Assembly: GCA_002794775.1 (NCBI GenBank) | Contig: NBAY01000002.1 | Location: 1,178,001-1,242,000 of the forward strand | Length of the DNA: 64,000 nucleotides | Direction of reading: 5' to 3' | Source: Porodaedalea pini | Lineage: Eukaryota > Basidiomycota > Agaricomycetes > Hymenochaetales > Hymenochaetaceae | Part shown: positions 22,462 through 36,000 of the stretch, in pieces | How the letters are laid out: each line of letters starts with the position of its first letter | Numbering within the stretch: the first letter of the stretch is position 1 | Translations under genes and position numbers: made by a program | The notes under the pieces: generated by a model | Databases searched by the model: none | What the model was told of the DNA's origin: nothing | What the model saw: the letters and a program-made list of their open reading frames with translations, nothing else

Positions 22462-23780
22462 ATGGCTCATACATACCCACTTTTCTGCATGGGAAACCCG
22501 TTGCTCGATATGCAGGTCACTGAGGGCGAGGAGTTGCTGAAAAAATACAAGCTGAATGCTAACGATGCTATCCTTGCTGGAGACGATCAAGCTCAGATGT
22601 ATGCACTGTCTCTGTTGAATTATCCGCATTTTATTCATGTCCCACAAACAGCTATGATGACCTCGCCGAGAACTACAAGCTCACGTATGTTGCAGGCGGC
22701 GCAGCCCAGAATGCAGCGCGTGGTGCTGCTGTCAGTGATTTTATTAGGCACCTATGATGCGCTTGTTGATCACAGAGACAATTCAGTACCTGCTTCCTCC
22801 GAACTCCGTCGTCTACACTGGGTGTGTCGGTGACGACGTACTCGCTGATCAGCTGAGAGCTGCGAACAAGAGGGAGGGTCTAACTGATGCATATTTGGTG
22901 AAGAAAAGCGAGAAGACGGGCGCCTGCGCGGTAGTTATTACTGGTCATCATCGGTAGAGTCTTCTTCTAATATGTTTTGGACGTCCTTCTGACGTGTTGT
23001 AGCTCGCTAGTGACTACGCTGAGGGCAGCGGAGAAGTTTGAAATCGAGCACTTGTCATCGCCAGAGGTTGCGCCTTTGGTAGAAGGTGCCAAGGTCTTCT
23101 ACGTGGAGGGCTACTTCCTCACGCATGGTCTTGAAAGCGTGTTGTATCTCGCCAAGAAGGCATCAGATGGTGGAAAGGTGATACTTTCTTGTCATAGATT
23201 TACTTATTGAAGTGAGGTTAATCCTGCATTCTTTATTCTGCGATAGCTTTTCGTTCTGAATCTCTCAGCTCCATTCATTCCCCAATTCTTTAAAGCTCAA
23301 GTCGACCAGGTTCTTCCGTTCTGTGACATCGTCATCGGGAACGAGACTGAAGCTGAGACATGGGCGGAGGCGAGTGGCCAACCTGACAAAAAAGATCTTC
23401 CTGCAGTCGCTCGTGCTCTCGCGCTAACACCTACTAAAACGAACCCTTCGCGTGTGCGCACGGCCATCATAACGCAAGGACCGGAGAATACAATCGTCGC
23501 TACCGCAACGGAGGGAGCGACGCCGAAGATTCACCCTGTACACGCTCTCAAGAGTGAGGACATCGTGGACACGAACGGTGCTGGCGACGCGTTTGCTGGT
23601 GGTGTGCTCGGTGCTCTAGTTGCGGGCAAGTCAATCGACGACGCTGTCGAAGTAGGACATAAGATGGGAGCCATGTGTGTTCAGCAGGTATACTTGATAT
23701 GCTTTCTTCTCAGTGTCATTTTAATCTGGCTTTCTTAGGTTGGTCCGCAGTACAAGTGGCCGAAGGTTCAAATCTTGTAG
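22462..23780 (+). CDS. ADO1: adenosine kinase (PfkB family)
   Basis: The gene has about six exons. The start MAHTYPLFCMGNPLLDMQV carries the N-terminal GNPLLD motif of adenosine kinase. YVAGGAAQNAARGAA is the PfkB substrate-binding loop, YTGCVGDDVLADQL follows, and VDTNGAGDAFAGGVLGALVA holds the catalytic Asp and anion hole of PfkB signature 2. The end, VGPQYKWPKVQIL, is in the last short exon. The enzyme phosphorylates adenosine to AMP with ATP in the cytosol. It salvages adenosine and clears the by-product of S-adenosylmethionine methylation. Length and motifs are as expected and no defect was seen. Confidence 0.93.
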
Positions 23781-24279
23781 AATTTTGGTTAAGTCTCATC
23801 TCACGCAAAATGTCCAATCGTCAGACTTGCTCTCAACAGCGAGCCGTTGCTTTGATTATGTCCAGCTTTCCACAGCTTGTAGACCATATATGTTTAATGT
23901 ACATTTACGATGCCAGTCAAAAATGGAATCGCATTGCTTGTGATACGAAGGAAGCAAAGTGATTTGAAAACAATGCACCAAGATTAATGAAGAGGTAACG
24001 ATACAGAAATAATTGCAGTTGTCCCGATATGTTGCGTTCGTGAGTTCATGAAGGAGATGCATACGAAAGCGAATCCTGACAGAATAAGTCAAATTTATAG
24101 CGTTTAGCATCGTCTGATCCAGCACTTACTTCGTTTATTAGATCCTTGATGCCTGTGAAGAAAATGAAGATCTCAGAAGATGACCATCGTGAGATAGAAA
24201 GCGTGATGCATACCATCAGGTAGAGAGGAAGACTCCCGCGGTCGTTCCTACAATCACCCATCGACGCAGACTTTAAATT
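23781..24279. other. intergenic between convergent genes; no gene recognised
   Basis: Short minus-strand open stretches (24261-24046, 24125-23856) have plausible splice sites, but their frames do not join and they match no family I recognise. It may simply hold the 3' untranslated regions of adenosine kinase and the zinc-finger gene. Confidence 0.45.
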
Positions 24280-25994
24280 TTATGAATGACGCATGGAACG
24301 TGATGAACGCACGTCTTGCAAGGGTTCTTCCCCGTCGGTATCGGCTTCACCGTCGGCGTCAACATCCATTGCATCCTTGTCATTGGTACCAACTAGTCTA
24401 TTTTCGTCAACAGGTGGAACTGGTCTTGATACCTGCTGGTCCGACGCAACAGCCATTAAAGTCGGCAAAGCCGATTGATTTGCATCGCGCAATGATCCAG
24501 CCTCATGATACCGTGAATTATTTCGAAATCCAGATTCCACCATGTAGATGCGTCACTCACTGACTCTGGCTCCTCGGAGCCCAATTGCGGATCAGAAGGT
24601 TGGGTCGTAGAGACATTCACGCTGGGCCCTGAATCAATAGCGAGAACAGCTTGGAGGACTTTCTGAACATCTGGACTGAGTCCCGACCCAGCAAAAGTGT
24701 CCGTTTCGGGACTTTTCCCCCTTGCTGATCCCCCTTCTGCTTTATTTTCAGGCGTTCTCGATAAAGGACCTTCTTGTAAGGAAGGATCAATGTTGCTATT
24801 AGAGCCAGCGGAAGGCTCAGATGAAAGTGCGGCAGAATCGCCGTTGGCTGCAGTTCCGTTCAGCTGCGGCGGGACAGTAGGGTTGACCTGCATGGTCACG
24901 ATGCCATGAGGGAGAACGTGTAAAGGCATTACCGGCTGACCGTGGGGAGTACGATAATATGCGCCGGGAGCGTAATATCCTGCGGGAGGGGGTTGACCAT
25001 ATGCCACGGGGCCCGATGGAGGATGAGGCGAGTTTGTTTTGTCAGGTACCCACGGAGGATTCGGAACCCAAGCATGAAACCTCGCTGCCGACATTGGTAG
25101 TTGAGGTTGATGGTACATCGACGTGTCTGCCGTACCGTTAGGAGTGCGGGGAGGGATGAAGACTAAGAGAAAAGAAAGGTGACCGAATGAGAGTTGAAAA
25201 TATACGATAGTGACTGACGTACCTGGATTGATAGTATTCTGTCTGTAATAGCTTTGAGAACCGGTCGATGGCCCCGGAGCGTCCGGCTGAGCCATAACTA
25301 TCTGTACTGGAGCAGATGTCGAAGCCGATGCAGATGCTAAGCTCTTCCTCTTTCTGACCTTACTTCGGCCTGGACTATGACTTCTGCTCTGTGGGGCAGA
25401 CGTGTCCTCGCCCTCGCCCTCACCTTCTGTATCTTTGCTATTGGAAGGATCAACGGGGTCGATTATGATTCCATTGTGTCTGAGGAGAAGCTTAGTTCAC
25501 GAGGAGAGGTTGAACTGTCGAAGCCATGCGTACCGGGATTTTTGGTGACGTCTCAGAGCGTCAGTCTGCAAGATATATCGTTAATTAAGAAAGGTCGCCT
25601 TTGGAAATGTGAGGCATAACACTCACTCGTGTAAATGTTGAATCGCATTGTGGGCATAAGCTAGAGCCATCGAGAAGTGGAATCGTAACAGCTTCAAAGT
25701 AGATGGATGTGCGTACGAACATTGGTTGTGAATTAGGTTTCATATGAAGACGCGTTGTCCTTTGATGTCTCTTCAGGTCAGCCTCCCTAGCAAACTTCTT
25801 GTTGCAGCCGCTGATCTTGCAAAGCCATACACCGCTTGGTTGCTGTTGCTTCTTGACCTTGCTCGATGCTCGTTTCTTAGTAGTCACTTCCTTCCCCTCA
25901 ACCTAGCGAAACCAGTAGTTATATGGCAAGACATTTCCCCGAATCGAGACGCGTCACGAAGACTCACCGATTGCTTTACATGGGCGCGCACCAT
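24280..25994 (-). CDS. C2H2 zinc-finger protein (putative transcription factor)
   Basis: Exon 1 is short (25994-25968, MVRAHVKQS). Exon 2 starts at 25902 and encodes a basic stretch and the first finger, CKISGCNKKFAREADLKRHQ, with two His spaced x5. The second finger is split by an intron: CPQCDSTFTR plus TDALRRHQKSRH. The next part is acidic, then basic (GRSKVRKRK). A long Pro/Tyr-rich region (25100-24900) and an acidic tail, DAMDVDADGEADTDGEE, follow before SRSMRHS. The last intron appears to be about 24568-24510. Two fingers of this type suggest sequence-specific DNA binding, and the Pro/Tyr-rich and acidic parts could activate transcription. The target is unknown. Confidence 0.75.
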
Positions 25995-26293
25995 GGTCCG
26001 TTGTTGACAGTCGCGTCGGTGAGTTATGCAGAGGGAATTTACAAACGTGCAGCGGTGCGCGCCGCGTACTTAAAAGTGTGGCATTTCAGCTTCCATTTGA
26101 ACTGCTTACCGGCGGTACTTCCTAATCCGTCGATTTTAGCAGAAGTCAAGAAGGGTACCTGTACATACATACTAATTAAGGGAAAGCATACATAGTCAAA
26201 GGGCAGGCTGTGAGTCATAGAGGCGATATGAAAATAAGGTATGGCATGCAAGGGGTATTTGATCTAGAAATTCGACAAAGACGGGAAAAGAAA

Positions 26294-29200
26294 TCAACGC
26301 GCAACCCCAAGAGAGTTCGCCCTCTCTAACAATCCCTTCACTCGCCGACTAAGCTCCTCCGCAGCCTGCTTTCGCTCCAAAAGCTGGTGCGAGGGCGTCA
26401 GCTTCTTCGGCATCCAGCCCCTCCCGTGGTGCGATGTACCTGTCCGTTTCTTGTTGATGATGGATAGATCAATAACTCGCGGTGTCGATGAGAACGTGAT
26501 CACATCGCGATATAAAACGCTTGTCTCAGTAGCTAATGAACGAAGCGATGGTATGCGTGATGTCTCAGAGTCACTATCAGACTCGCTTGCTGAGCCTGAT
26601 GGGTCAAGTGGTGGCGTGCTGGGTCGGGAAGAGAAATCTGGTATTGGCGGAAATGCCTGTATTTCCTTCAGCAGGTCCTGACCCTTGAGATAAGAATTCT
26701 CCCGCCGTAGATACCGCACAGCACCCCGCAACGCTTCGATCTTCATGGAACTTAGTGAAGATCTAAAAGAAATAAGTGATTTCTCACCTGTTCAAGAAGA
26801 TGCGATGTTTCAAGGTTGCTGTCCGCTGAGACGATGTCTGACTCTTGTTGTTGCGGACCCATGGATGCTAGTCACGAGAAACGTTCAAACAAAGTAATGA
26901 TGAATAGCGGGCACACTCACGTTGACGCTCCATACCAGCAGTAAGCTGCTTCAACTTGGCATTGTCTTGCTCCAAGGCGTCCAAATCGGACTGAAGTTGC
27001 TCAATGGCTTCTTCGTAAGAGCGCTCCTGCTTCCGAGCTTTCGAGATCTCAGCTTCCAAATTGGAGATCGCATCAGCCTGCTTCTTGACCGTGTCCATCC
27101 TCCGTTCCATGAGTTCGATCTTGACGCTTGACTCTTGGATAGTCTGATCTCTCGACCTGATTCCGCGGGCAAGTCCTTGGATTTCCTCGCCGAGCTGGGC
27201 CACTTTCCGTTCGGCTTCAACGTTGATTGCCAGGGAAGCCTTGACCTCCTCGATACGAACGATCCAGGGAGGTGTAGCGGAAACTAAAAATGACCCAACC
27301 TGAGGATATCTGTTGCAACAATACGGGGAGATGACCTACTTTTGATAATATTATCAGGCTCGAGGGCCAAGGGGACAACCGCAGCAGCTTCCTGTGTCAG
27401 CCTCTTTATAGCGTCGCTGACAATATCCCAAGACGAGCCGTCCTTCTGGTCTAAGCTCAGCGACATGGCATTCTGCTTCACGAACTCGAGCACAGTCTTT
27501 GTCTGCAAGGTCCCCTTGTTGTTTTGCACGCTGCTAAGATGAGGAAGGACGGAGTGCGCGAGCTACAATAAGTCGGAAAGTGAGACCTTCGAATCTCATG
27601 TATTCAAAAACATGCTTACAGTGATACCAAAATCAACTAACTCTGGTACCTTCTTCCCTAAGGCGTCGAGCTGAGGGATAAGGTGCGGTTTGAGACCAGC
27701 AGATTCTTGGGTCAGATCCTCCAAGCGTTTCGTTAATTTTCTAATGAGAAGGTCAACGAGATGTCTGCGGATATACTATTCTGCCTACCTCGACATAACT
27801 TTTGTTCCTTTGACCTGATCCAGCAGTCGCTTGAACGGCTCAATAAGCTCGGCAACAGGATCATCATCAGACTCGATGGTAACATCTATTTTTATTTAGA
27901 CATGTACGAACGATTAGAACAAGGAGTCCGCAGTCATGAATATTATCCCATAAAAAAACGCACCTTCGTCCTTCATGATATCCGATATATATGTGCTGAT
28001 TAGCGCTAGCGATGCCGACAGATTATCCAGCTCATGATCAAAGCTTTGAGCGGAGCCAAGTTCCCGTTCTCCTAGATCATAGTCAAAGCCCTCGGAGTAC
28101 ATATCCACAAGGTGCCCAAAGGCATGCACAGTCCTGAAACGAGTCAATCAGTGTCGCGAGTACACGGGAATGATATGTCATTGCTTACTTTTGGATATCA
28201 TTGACACATTCGATGTCACGGAATTCATCGCGGCAGAGCATGTCAATATGCAGGTCAATACGCTTTTCGAAGTGGGCAATGTCTGCGTAGACCCTTCCTA
28301 TGTTCAAGAAGGATTCTACGTCACAACGTTTCAAAATAGATGCAAAGCGCTTGCATAATGTGGACATGCGACTGATTCGTGCTCTCAGCTGTAGAGATAG
28401 TTATTGTTAGAAGACCTCAGTGTAATGAAGAGTAGAGAGTCACCTCGCATGTCCGGACCAAGCCCTCGGTAACATGGCCATTCAGAGCTTCAGGGAGTCC
28501 ATGGCTCTGAGCGACTGCAGAGTTTATGAGGTCGGCCTTCGCTGCCATACGCTGGAAGTACAAATAACACTGCGTCGCATCGCTATCCGATTCGATGTAA
28601 ACTTGAGGGAGGTACGGCTAAAAGCAGTTTCAGGCCCTGCCATGCGCAATTCAAGTACTACTGTTCGAACCTTAACAATCTCGTATAGCTCCTTGTTCTC
28701 CCTGGCTTGAATCTTGCTAAGCTCCAGTTCAATATGACGAGCCTGGTTCTTAGAAGCGGAGGACTGAAGCTTCATATTGAGTGACATCATGGCTGCTGTT
28801 TGAGAGGCCGCAGAAGCAGACTCGTTTTGAGCGTTCTGAGTCTGCGCACGGAGTGTGTCAAGGTCCCTGATCAAACGCGAACAAAGAGTGAGCGTTTGAC
28901 AGAGAAATCACGGGAGATTTAACATACGCCTGAAGCTGCATGACCAGCTCTCTGAACTGATTGATAGTGCCTTCGAAGTCTTGACAAGCATCTTCGAGCT
29001 CGCTGATCTTCCTGACTTGTTCTCTGATTTGAGACTCCTTTTGCTCTGTTTCGATCATGAGTTTTTTTTATTACTCCGAGTCCGTCCATGTTCTGGACTC
29101 ACCCATTTCTTCATGCAGTTGCTTCTCGGTTTCAACATGGTTTTCCTCCAGCTCATCATTGAGTTCCTTCAGAGCCTCAAGGTCCTCTATAGTGATAGTC

Positions 29201-30937
29201 ATCTCGGCGATTTTCTACAAATCTATTTAGTAACATCCAGAAATCAGGAGTTTCCAGAGGACAGACCTCGCCAAGAACAAGATTACGCTCAGTGAGCTGC
29301 TCGAGCATCTCTTCGGCCCCGAGAGCATCGTCAAGCTGCACCTTGAGCTCGTCGATCTGAATTTCTGCATTAGATAGCTTGCCGAGAGCCGAGTCGTATT
29401 GAGCTGTGGAAAGCTCGTAAACGGCGTAAAGAAGAGAGCGGGGTGCATTGCTCACAATTCATTTCTTCGACGCTCTGCAGTTCTCGTTCGAGCTCTGCTA
29501 TCCGATGACGCTGCTCCTGCTCTGTTTCTCGGGATACGTCACGCAGCCTTGGAGATGCTCAATAAAAATCAACGATTTTGGAACGAATACTAACCGTATT
29601 AAAGCCTCCTTCAGCCGGTCATTATGTTTCTCCAATTGACTGTAGGCAAGAGAAGATTTGATTGAATCGCCAACTTCGCCTCCTCTGACTCTACCTCCTT
29701 CTCTAAGACTCTCGAGTTCGACGTCCAAGGATTCGACTCTTTCTTGTAGCGATTGAAGTTCCAGCTCGGCGGCTTCCGCGCGTTCCTCTGCTACCTCCTT
29801 ATCCAGCATTGCCATTTCGAGCTGTTCTTGGGCATCGAGCATGCGACTCTCATTCAGGCTTTGAACCTGCTCCGAATCGGCCAAGGCGCGTCTGTTCGCA
29901 ATAAGTTCTTGTTGAAGAGTTGCGAGCTTCTGCTGTAATTTTGGTCGGAGAGTGACAAAGTGATTGACTTCAGCGAGCTGAGATTCTAGTTTCTCAATGA
30001 CTCGTGAGTCATCCGAGCGTTTTCGCTTCGAGTACTCGAATTTTCGCTTTGAGTTCTTGAAGTTCCTGATCCGTTTCAGCCTGCTGTTGAACACAAAGTA
30101 TTAGGCTAGATTTGTGGTTGAGTAACTATGAGTTACTTACGACCTCTCTCAATAGCGAGGAAGGCGGCCTTCCTGGCTCTGTTTGATGGAAGTTTATCGC
30201 GGGAAGGGGCGGTGAAGACGTTCGATGAGAGGTTGATGGTGAGACGGATATGGGGGAAACGACGCGTTTTGGCTCAGCCAATCGCTGTTTCACAGTTGCA
30301 GTTACCGGAGTCGAAGGGATGCTTTCCACTGTTCCTGTTCTCTGGCGCGTCGGATTTGGACGGGTAATAACCGTTGCGGGTGCTAGGTTCGAGCGTTTTG
30401 TGGGAGACTGTGAGCCAGCAGGTCGCGTCCTCATAGACGACGCAACGGAAGGCGTCGAAGTCGCATTCTTGAGTAGCCCACGCGGGCTATCTGCACGAGA
30501 AACAACGGGTGAAGGAGGGCCGGGGCCAGGGCTGCGTATTGTAGTTGTGCGGATACGTCCATTGCTTGAAGAACGAACATGACCCAGGCCAGGTCGGACG
30601 GCAGTTGGGGCAACAGAAGCCGCCTTATTCAATGCCAATGAGTAGAGCAATATTCAATGCAGAAAGATAAACTTACGGCGGGTGGCTGCGGGCTTCCGGC
30701 GTCTTCACCTGAGCTCACGAATTTGACCTGGCTTGGTCGCACAAACACTCCGTGCGCCATCGTACAGCTGAAGTATTTAACGCCGTTGACAGAGCCATTG
30801 TTCTTACCGTTCGGTTCGAACAGCTCGATGCCGACCCATTTACCTGGAGCGAAGTCCGTCGTCCCGCTGAAGCGCACGGTACCACGGCCCGCAGGCACCT
30901 CGACGATGGCGCCAACAGCATATTCTCCAGTCGACAT
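26294..30937 (-). CDS. dynactin subunit p150Glued
   Basis: The start MSTGEYAVGAIVEVPAGRG opens a CAP-Gly domain with GKWVGIELFEPNGKNNGS, which binds microtubule and EB1 C-termini. A Ser/Pro/Arg-rich basic linker follows (30650-30130), then long coiled coils (30094-29500 and 29450-28860). The dynactin-specific region lies at about 28870-27280, with more coiled coil at 27200-26870 and the C-terminal part ending GVAR at 26294. There are many introns. The order CAP-Gly, basic linker, CC1, dynactin domain, CC2 is that of p150Glued (Ro-3, Nip100, Ssm4). The protein links cytoplasmic dynein to microtubules and cargo; in hyphae it is needed for nuclear and endosome movement. Some internal boundaries are uncertain. 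Confidence 0.88.
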
Positions 30938-31237
30938 TGCTGTCCGCTCTCCGTCCAAAGCTTCGTGCGACTGAAATGGATAGGCTTAAAGCGAATGAGG
31001 ATGCTAAAGAACTGTTGCACTGAGCCTTGCAGGTTGAGCGCGCACGCCGATGAATAAAAGGATTCAGAAATAACCCGGGTTATTTTGAGAACACTAGTAG
31101 TCTAGCAGGTGTCGCATACCCTACGACATGGAAAGCGCTTGTCCTTGGAGGCTGTTGTGAGAGTTAGAGGTGCGCGTCGCGTCGATCGTGTCGATCGAGA
31201 CGCGTGAAGGCTGAAGCTTTCAGGCTTACTTCTTGCC
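30938..31237. promoter_or_regulatory. divergent promoter region, dynactin / deacetylase
   Basis: Three hundred bases separate the two divergent start codons, so they must hold both core promoters. No clear TATA box was found. The stretch has a palindromic CCCGGGT near 31073. Confidence 0.4.
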
Positions 31238-32715
31238 ATGAAGGTCTTTTATCACTCAGACTGTTCACTGCACAATCCTCCTCACGAAATCCTCGATGGT
31301 AGACAAACTCCGTATCAGGAAGATCCATCGCGAATAACAATCGTCCGGAAAATCCTAACGCAGGAACCAGAACACTTCCAGATCTCGGACGACCTCGACG
31401 ACGCGCTCGGCCTTAAAGAATGGATACTAAAAGTGCATGAACCTGAGGCTTGGACCTCTGATGGTGGTGATGAGGTGTGAGCTTTACTCTCGTATGCGGT
31501 TCAAGCTCGAGCTTATTTTTGATTCGACCAGACAGCACTCTTTCCAGAGACATTTCCCCACATTTCGCTACTGTCCAAGAGGCCAACCGATCCCAGAAAC
31601 CTGTCTCCCATAGCTAGGGCCGGTCAGACAGCCTCATATGTCGACAAATTAGTTTTAAGGTTGAGCGTACATTGCAGGGCTTTACTGCTTTGATTTAAGC
31701 AGTCCGATAACAAAAGGTTGAGATACAGCTTGTCCTGCGCGTATCTTGAAGCCTCATAAAGATCACAGATACCTTCAAATCTATAGTCGCCTCTCTGTAC
31801 GTTACGCTTTCTGCGGCGAAGACACTCCCCTCATTAACATCTGGCGAGGGCGTGTTTGCTCTTTGGTCAGCTGCGATTCTGCCCTTTGTCGTTGACCAGG
31901 TTTACCCACGCAAGACACAAGCCGGCCCCCGGGACATCACGCAATGCCTTCTTTATGTAGAGGATACTGCTACATAAACAACGTCGCTGTTGCTGCGCGG
32001 TTTCTGCAGGATCTCCGCCCTGACCGAACGAAAGTAGCAATCCTGGATATCGACTATCATCATGGCAATGGAAGTGAGCATAGTCTCATGCACTGTTTGT
32101 GATCTAGTTTTGAGGCATTTTAATCTGCAAGCTCAAGATGTTTTCTATGGCGATTCTACGGTGTTGTATGTCTCATTGCATGCGGAGAATGATTATCCAT
32201 GTGTGTGCCTCACATCTTTATTTCAAAACAAGCCTGATATCCTCTCCCTTGAATGGACTTCACCGGGTTTGCTTCGGAGACGGGTGAAGGTGAGGGAAAA
32301 GGGTTCAACATCAATATCCCTCTACCGCTAGGCACGACCAGCGATGACGATTATTGTGTGGCCCTAACTCGAGCAGTAAATCTAATCAAGGACTTTGATC
32401 CAGCGTACTTTCTGGTGAGGTGAGTCGACACGGCGCCGCCGCCGCAAACAGTTGAGTACTCTGAATCAATCTCCTTTAGTTTAGGCGTCGACACTCACGC
32501 GGACGACCCCATCAGCGACTTCAAGATCTCGACCGAAGCATATCTTCGATTCGGACGAATCATTTCGACCTTAAAAAAATCGACCTTATTCGTATTTGAA
32601 GGGTATGCTCATATATCCTTTTCCTCCATGCGCGCTGAATTCCTGTCTCAGGGGATATCACCTTGAAAGCATCGGCTTCAATGTCCGCAACGTGCTGAAT
32701 GGGTTTCAGTTTTAG
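31238..32715 (+). CDS. HDAC-superfamily deacetylase (acetylpolyamine amidohydrolase-like)
   Basis: The start MKVFYHSDCSLHNPPHEI matches the N-terminus of the acetylpolyamine amidohydrolase branch of class II HDACs. After splicing the active-site blocks are intact: GVFALCRPPGHHAMPSLC with the catalytic His pair, GYCYINNVAVAARFL, AILDIDYHHGNG with zinc-binding Asp and His, LGVDTHADDP with the other zinc Asp, and FEGGYHLESIG. The GHH block needs the intron 31866-31921 removed. The end is VLNGFQF. Such enzymes remove acetyl groups from polyamines or proteins; which substrate applies here cannot be read from sequence. About 330 bp with no recognised gene separate it from the next gene. Confidence 0.87.
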
Positions 32716-33042
32716 TCTATGGAGCTTGGCATGATTCGGTCCGCTTACATAGTGGCAACACATACATTTGTCGCCTATCGTACTCACCGCTTTCATGTAC
32801 ATGTATGTAAACATTTGTACAGTAGATTGACTAATTTATTCTAATTTCTAGAATATATGCGCGTGCCAGTGCGCCACCTTTCACGGCTTCTATTTTAGGC
32901 GCACCGGCAGCACCCGCGCATCTAAAAAGGTTCCAACGACGTCACTGGTACTGCACTGAGCGAAACATCACACAACTATTCATGTCGTATTGCAACATAT
33001 CTTCCACTACGTTCACGGCCACTGCTCACCTCGACGACGAGC

Positions 33043-36000
33043 ATGTCGCACAAAATAAACGAAGGCTATTCGGCCAAAAATCCTGTTCCCAAGGTAGCTC
33101 TCAAGAGTCTCCTTGACCCGCACGGTGCTACAGAAACCAAAGCCAAACATTTAAAAAGTCGAGACAAGGAAGAAGAGGAAGAACAAAATGCAACAGAGAG
33201 GTCGACGAACCAAATGGCCAAAGGCAAAGAGGTGATGGTCAGGGATCCAGTAACAGGAGAAGAAAAAGTGAGTATCTTTCTGCTCGTCGGTAACTAGATA
33301 GCTTATGGCTTTCTCCAGACCGTCAAGCACGGTGGAGAGGAAGGTGACGAGGCTGACGCACGGAACAAAGGAAAGAACGTACTTAACATGGATTATCCTC
33401 CTCCCAGTAAGTCGAAGTGATCGTCAATGGGAGATACGGCTCGACCGACGCTCGTCTTTGGCCTGACCATCGTACTGACGTATCTATATTTTAGACTGGT
33501 CAGCTCATAGGGCTTATGTGCTAAAGCTTACACAGTCTTCTATCGTCAAAATCATGTTAGCTTACGTCTTATCCCCTGTCGCGTTGTTCTTCATCTCCAG
33601 TCTCCGCTTGGTATCGTGCATGCACTCGTTCTCCCAATCACACCCTTACGTTGGTCTGGCTACTTTCCTCATCGTCTCCCTAGTCCCGCCTTCACTTCTT
33701 GCATATACACTACTCTTTACGCTCCACAGGAAGTCGGCGGAGGATTTTGACGATCGAGTCTGGGATGCGGAACGCGCTCGTGGTCTTGCTGCCGGAAAAG
33801 ATCATGGTGGAGACGAGGTAGTTGGATCAGAAGAGAGTGTCAAGGAAAGTGCTGAATGGTTGAACACCCTTCTAAGGGGTATCTGGCCGATTATCAACTC
33901 CGACATGTGAGTCCTCCAACAATAACGATGATGGGGGAGTCTGAAGGAGGAAATCGTAGGTTTAGCTCTGCCGTTGACATGCTAGAAGATATCATGCAAG
34001 CCAGCTCGCCAAAGTTCATCGTACGCTACTTTCATCGGAGGCTGAGTATGAGGCTAATAGATCTTACGATTTGCAATATAGCATTCCGTCCGAGTTGCAG
34101 ATCTGGGTCAGGGCTCAAATCCCTTGCGCATAACGTCTATTCGCGCTCTTCCTGATGTAGGACTGGATGATGCACTTCAAGACGTGGACGATACTGTAAA
34201 GGAAAACCTCACTCGTGAACACATTGTAAGCTCGAAGCAGTGTTCATCCTGTCCTGGCCAGTCTTAATGTTTGACGCGTCAGAATGTGGAAGTATCGTTT
34301 GCGTACCGTGCTCTGCCTAGTGGTACTACTGCTAGTAGTAAAGCACACAATGCACAGTATGTAGTTTGCCTCTCGGATGTCTGCATTGTGAATAACTGTT
34401 TTATGAAGTCTCCTCGTTGAATTCTTTCTGGGTGTGAGTGGAGTCTACGAGTTCAAATTTCGTAAGTAAAGTCGCGGCTCACGTCTGTATCCCAATTTAT
34501 CTCATCTTGAACATTTTTTAGCGGTGTGGGTTGAATTGACTGGCGCCTCCGGGACTGCGAGAGCGAGGTCTGGTTTCATTCCGTTTGGCTGCAAAGCGTC
34601 TTGAGCTGATCTGCGACGATAGGCTCGAGCTCATTCCTGACCCACCGTTCATCAAGACTACCCTCGTAACACTCATGGGCCTTCCGCGCATTTCGATTGC
34701 CGTGGTACCGATGTCGAAGTCTCTTCCGAACGTCATGAATATCCCAGTCTTATCACCTTTCATCTCAAAGTCCATCGACGCGGCTTGTGCAGAGTACGTG
34801 GCTCCACGTAGCTTGACTTTGGATCTCCAGCAACTCATCAGTGGAGACGATATCAAGAAAGGCATGTTTACCTGTTATTTCTCGGCGATATAGATCTGAC
34901 TATGGTCTGTCCCAGACACGGAAGCGATTGGTGTCATTGTGATTCATATTCATCGCGCCAAAGGCCTGAAGAAAATGGACTCAAACAACTCATCGGGTCA
35001 GTTATAAAACTATTGTTTCCCCAGTTTCCCCTCCCTTCCCTTGTTCGTTCTGTTGGTTTATACTATGCTCACTTCACAGACACGGAATCCGCAGATCCAT
35101 ACGTGACCGTCGTGTATTCGCGCCAAGGGAAACCACTATACAGCACAGTGAGCTCTCTTTATTTTCCGTCCCCGTCTCAGCTTTTACGAACGATGTTCCC
35201 TTTCTCTGCAAATTTCAGCGCATCATATTTGCCGATTTAAACCCTTGTTTCGAGGAGACAGCTGTAATCACAGTCGATACAAATGCGATCAGGATTCGTG
35301 AAAAAGTCAGTTTGCAACTCTGGGACTCCGATCGAGCTAGTGCCGTACGTCATTCCATGCATGTTGCTGCAACAATCGTTAAAATAGAACATAGGATGAT
35401 ATGATGGGCTTCGTTGAGATTGATATTCTTGGTAAATTTCCCGTGTTTCTGTCGATGCCAATGTTATACTGAGGCAACTTAGATCTGATGCGAAACAAGA
35501 ATACACCGATCCGCCGAGTGTGCCCTCTCACGAGCCCCGATTCTGAAGTCCGTCCTGGTCATTTGGAATTCTCCGCCGGATTCTTCGCGAAAACAATTCC
35601 AGACAAGAAACTTGAGACTGATGGCTCCGACCCTGCCATACCCGAAGACATCAAGAAGCATGATCCAGAGTTCCAGGAGGCGCGCGCGGTGGCATTGAGT
35701 GACCTTGAGGCGGCCGTCCTTGTCACTCCGCCCAGCCCCGAGTGGCCGTCGGGCATCCTCAGCGTCCAGGTACACCAGATTAGGGACCTCAGGGTTCGAA
35801 TGGAAGGTAGGGAGACGAGTATGTTTGGGCGGGGAAGACAGGAAGGTGCAAAAGGGCAGGATGATGATGGTGAAGAACAAGAGGAAGGCAGTAATCTGCC
35901 ATCGTCCTATTGCACTATGTGAGCACCGTGTTTTGAAAGTTTAGGCTCTATATTGAACGATGCATTTGCAGAGCCCTCAATGATAATTTGGTTAGTATAT

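Noticed and set aside
30250..30582. 110-codon plus-strand frame
   Set aside because: Complement of the Ser/Pro/Arg-rich linker of dynactin p150; high GC explains the open frame.
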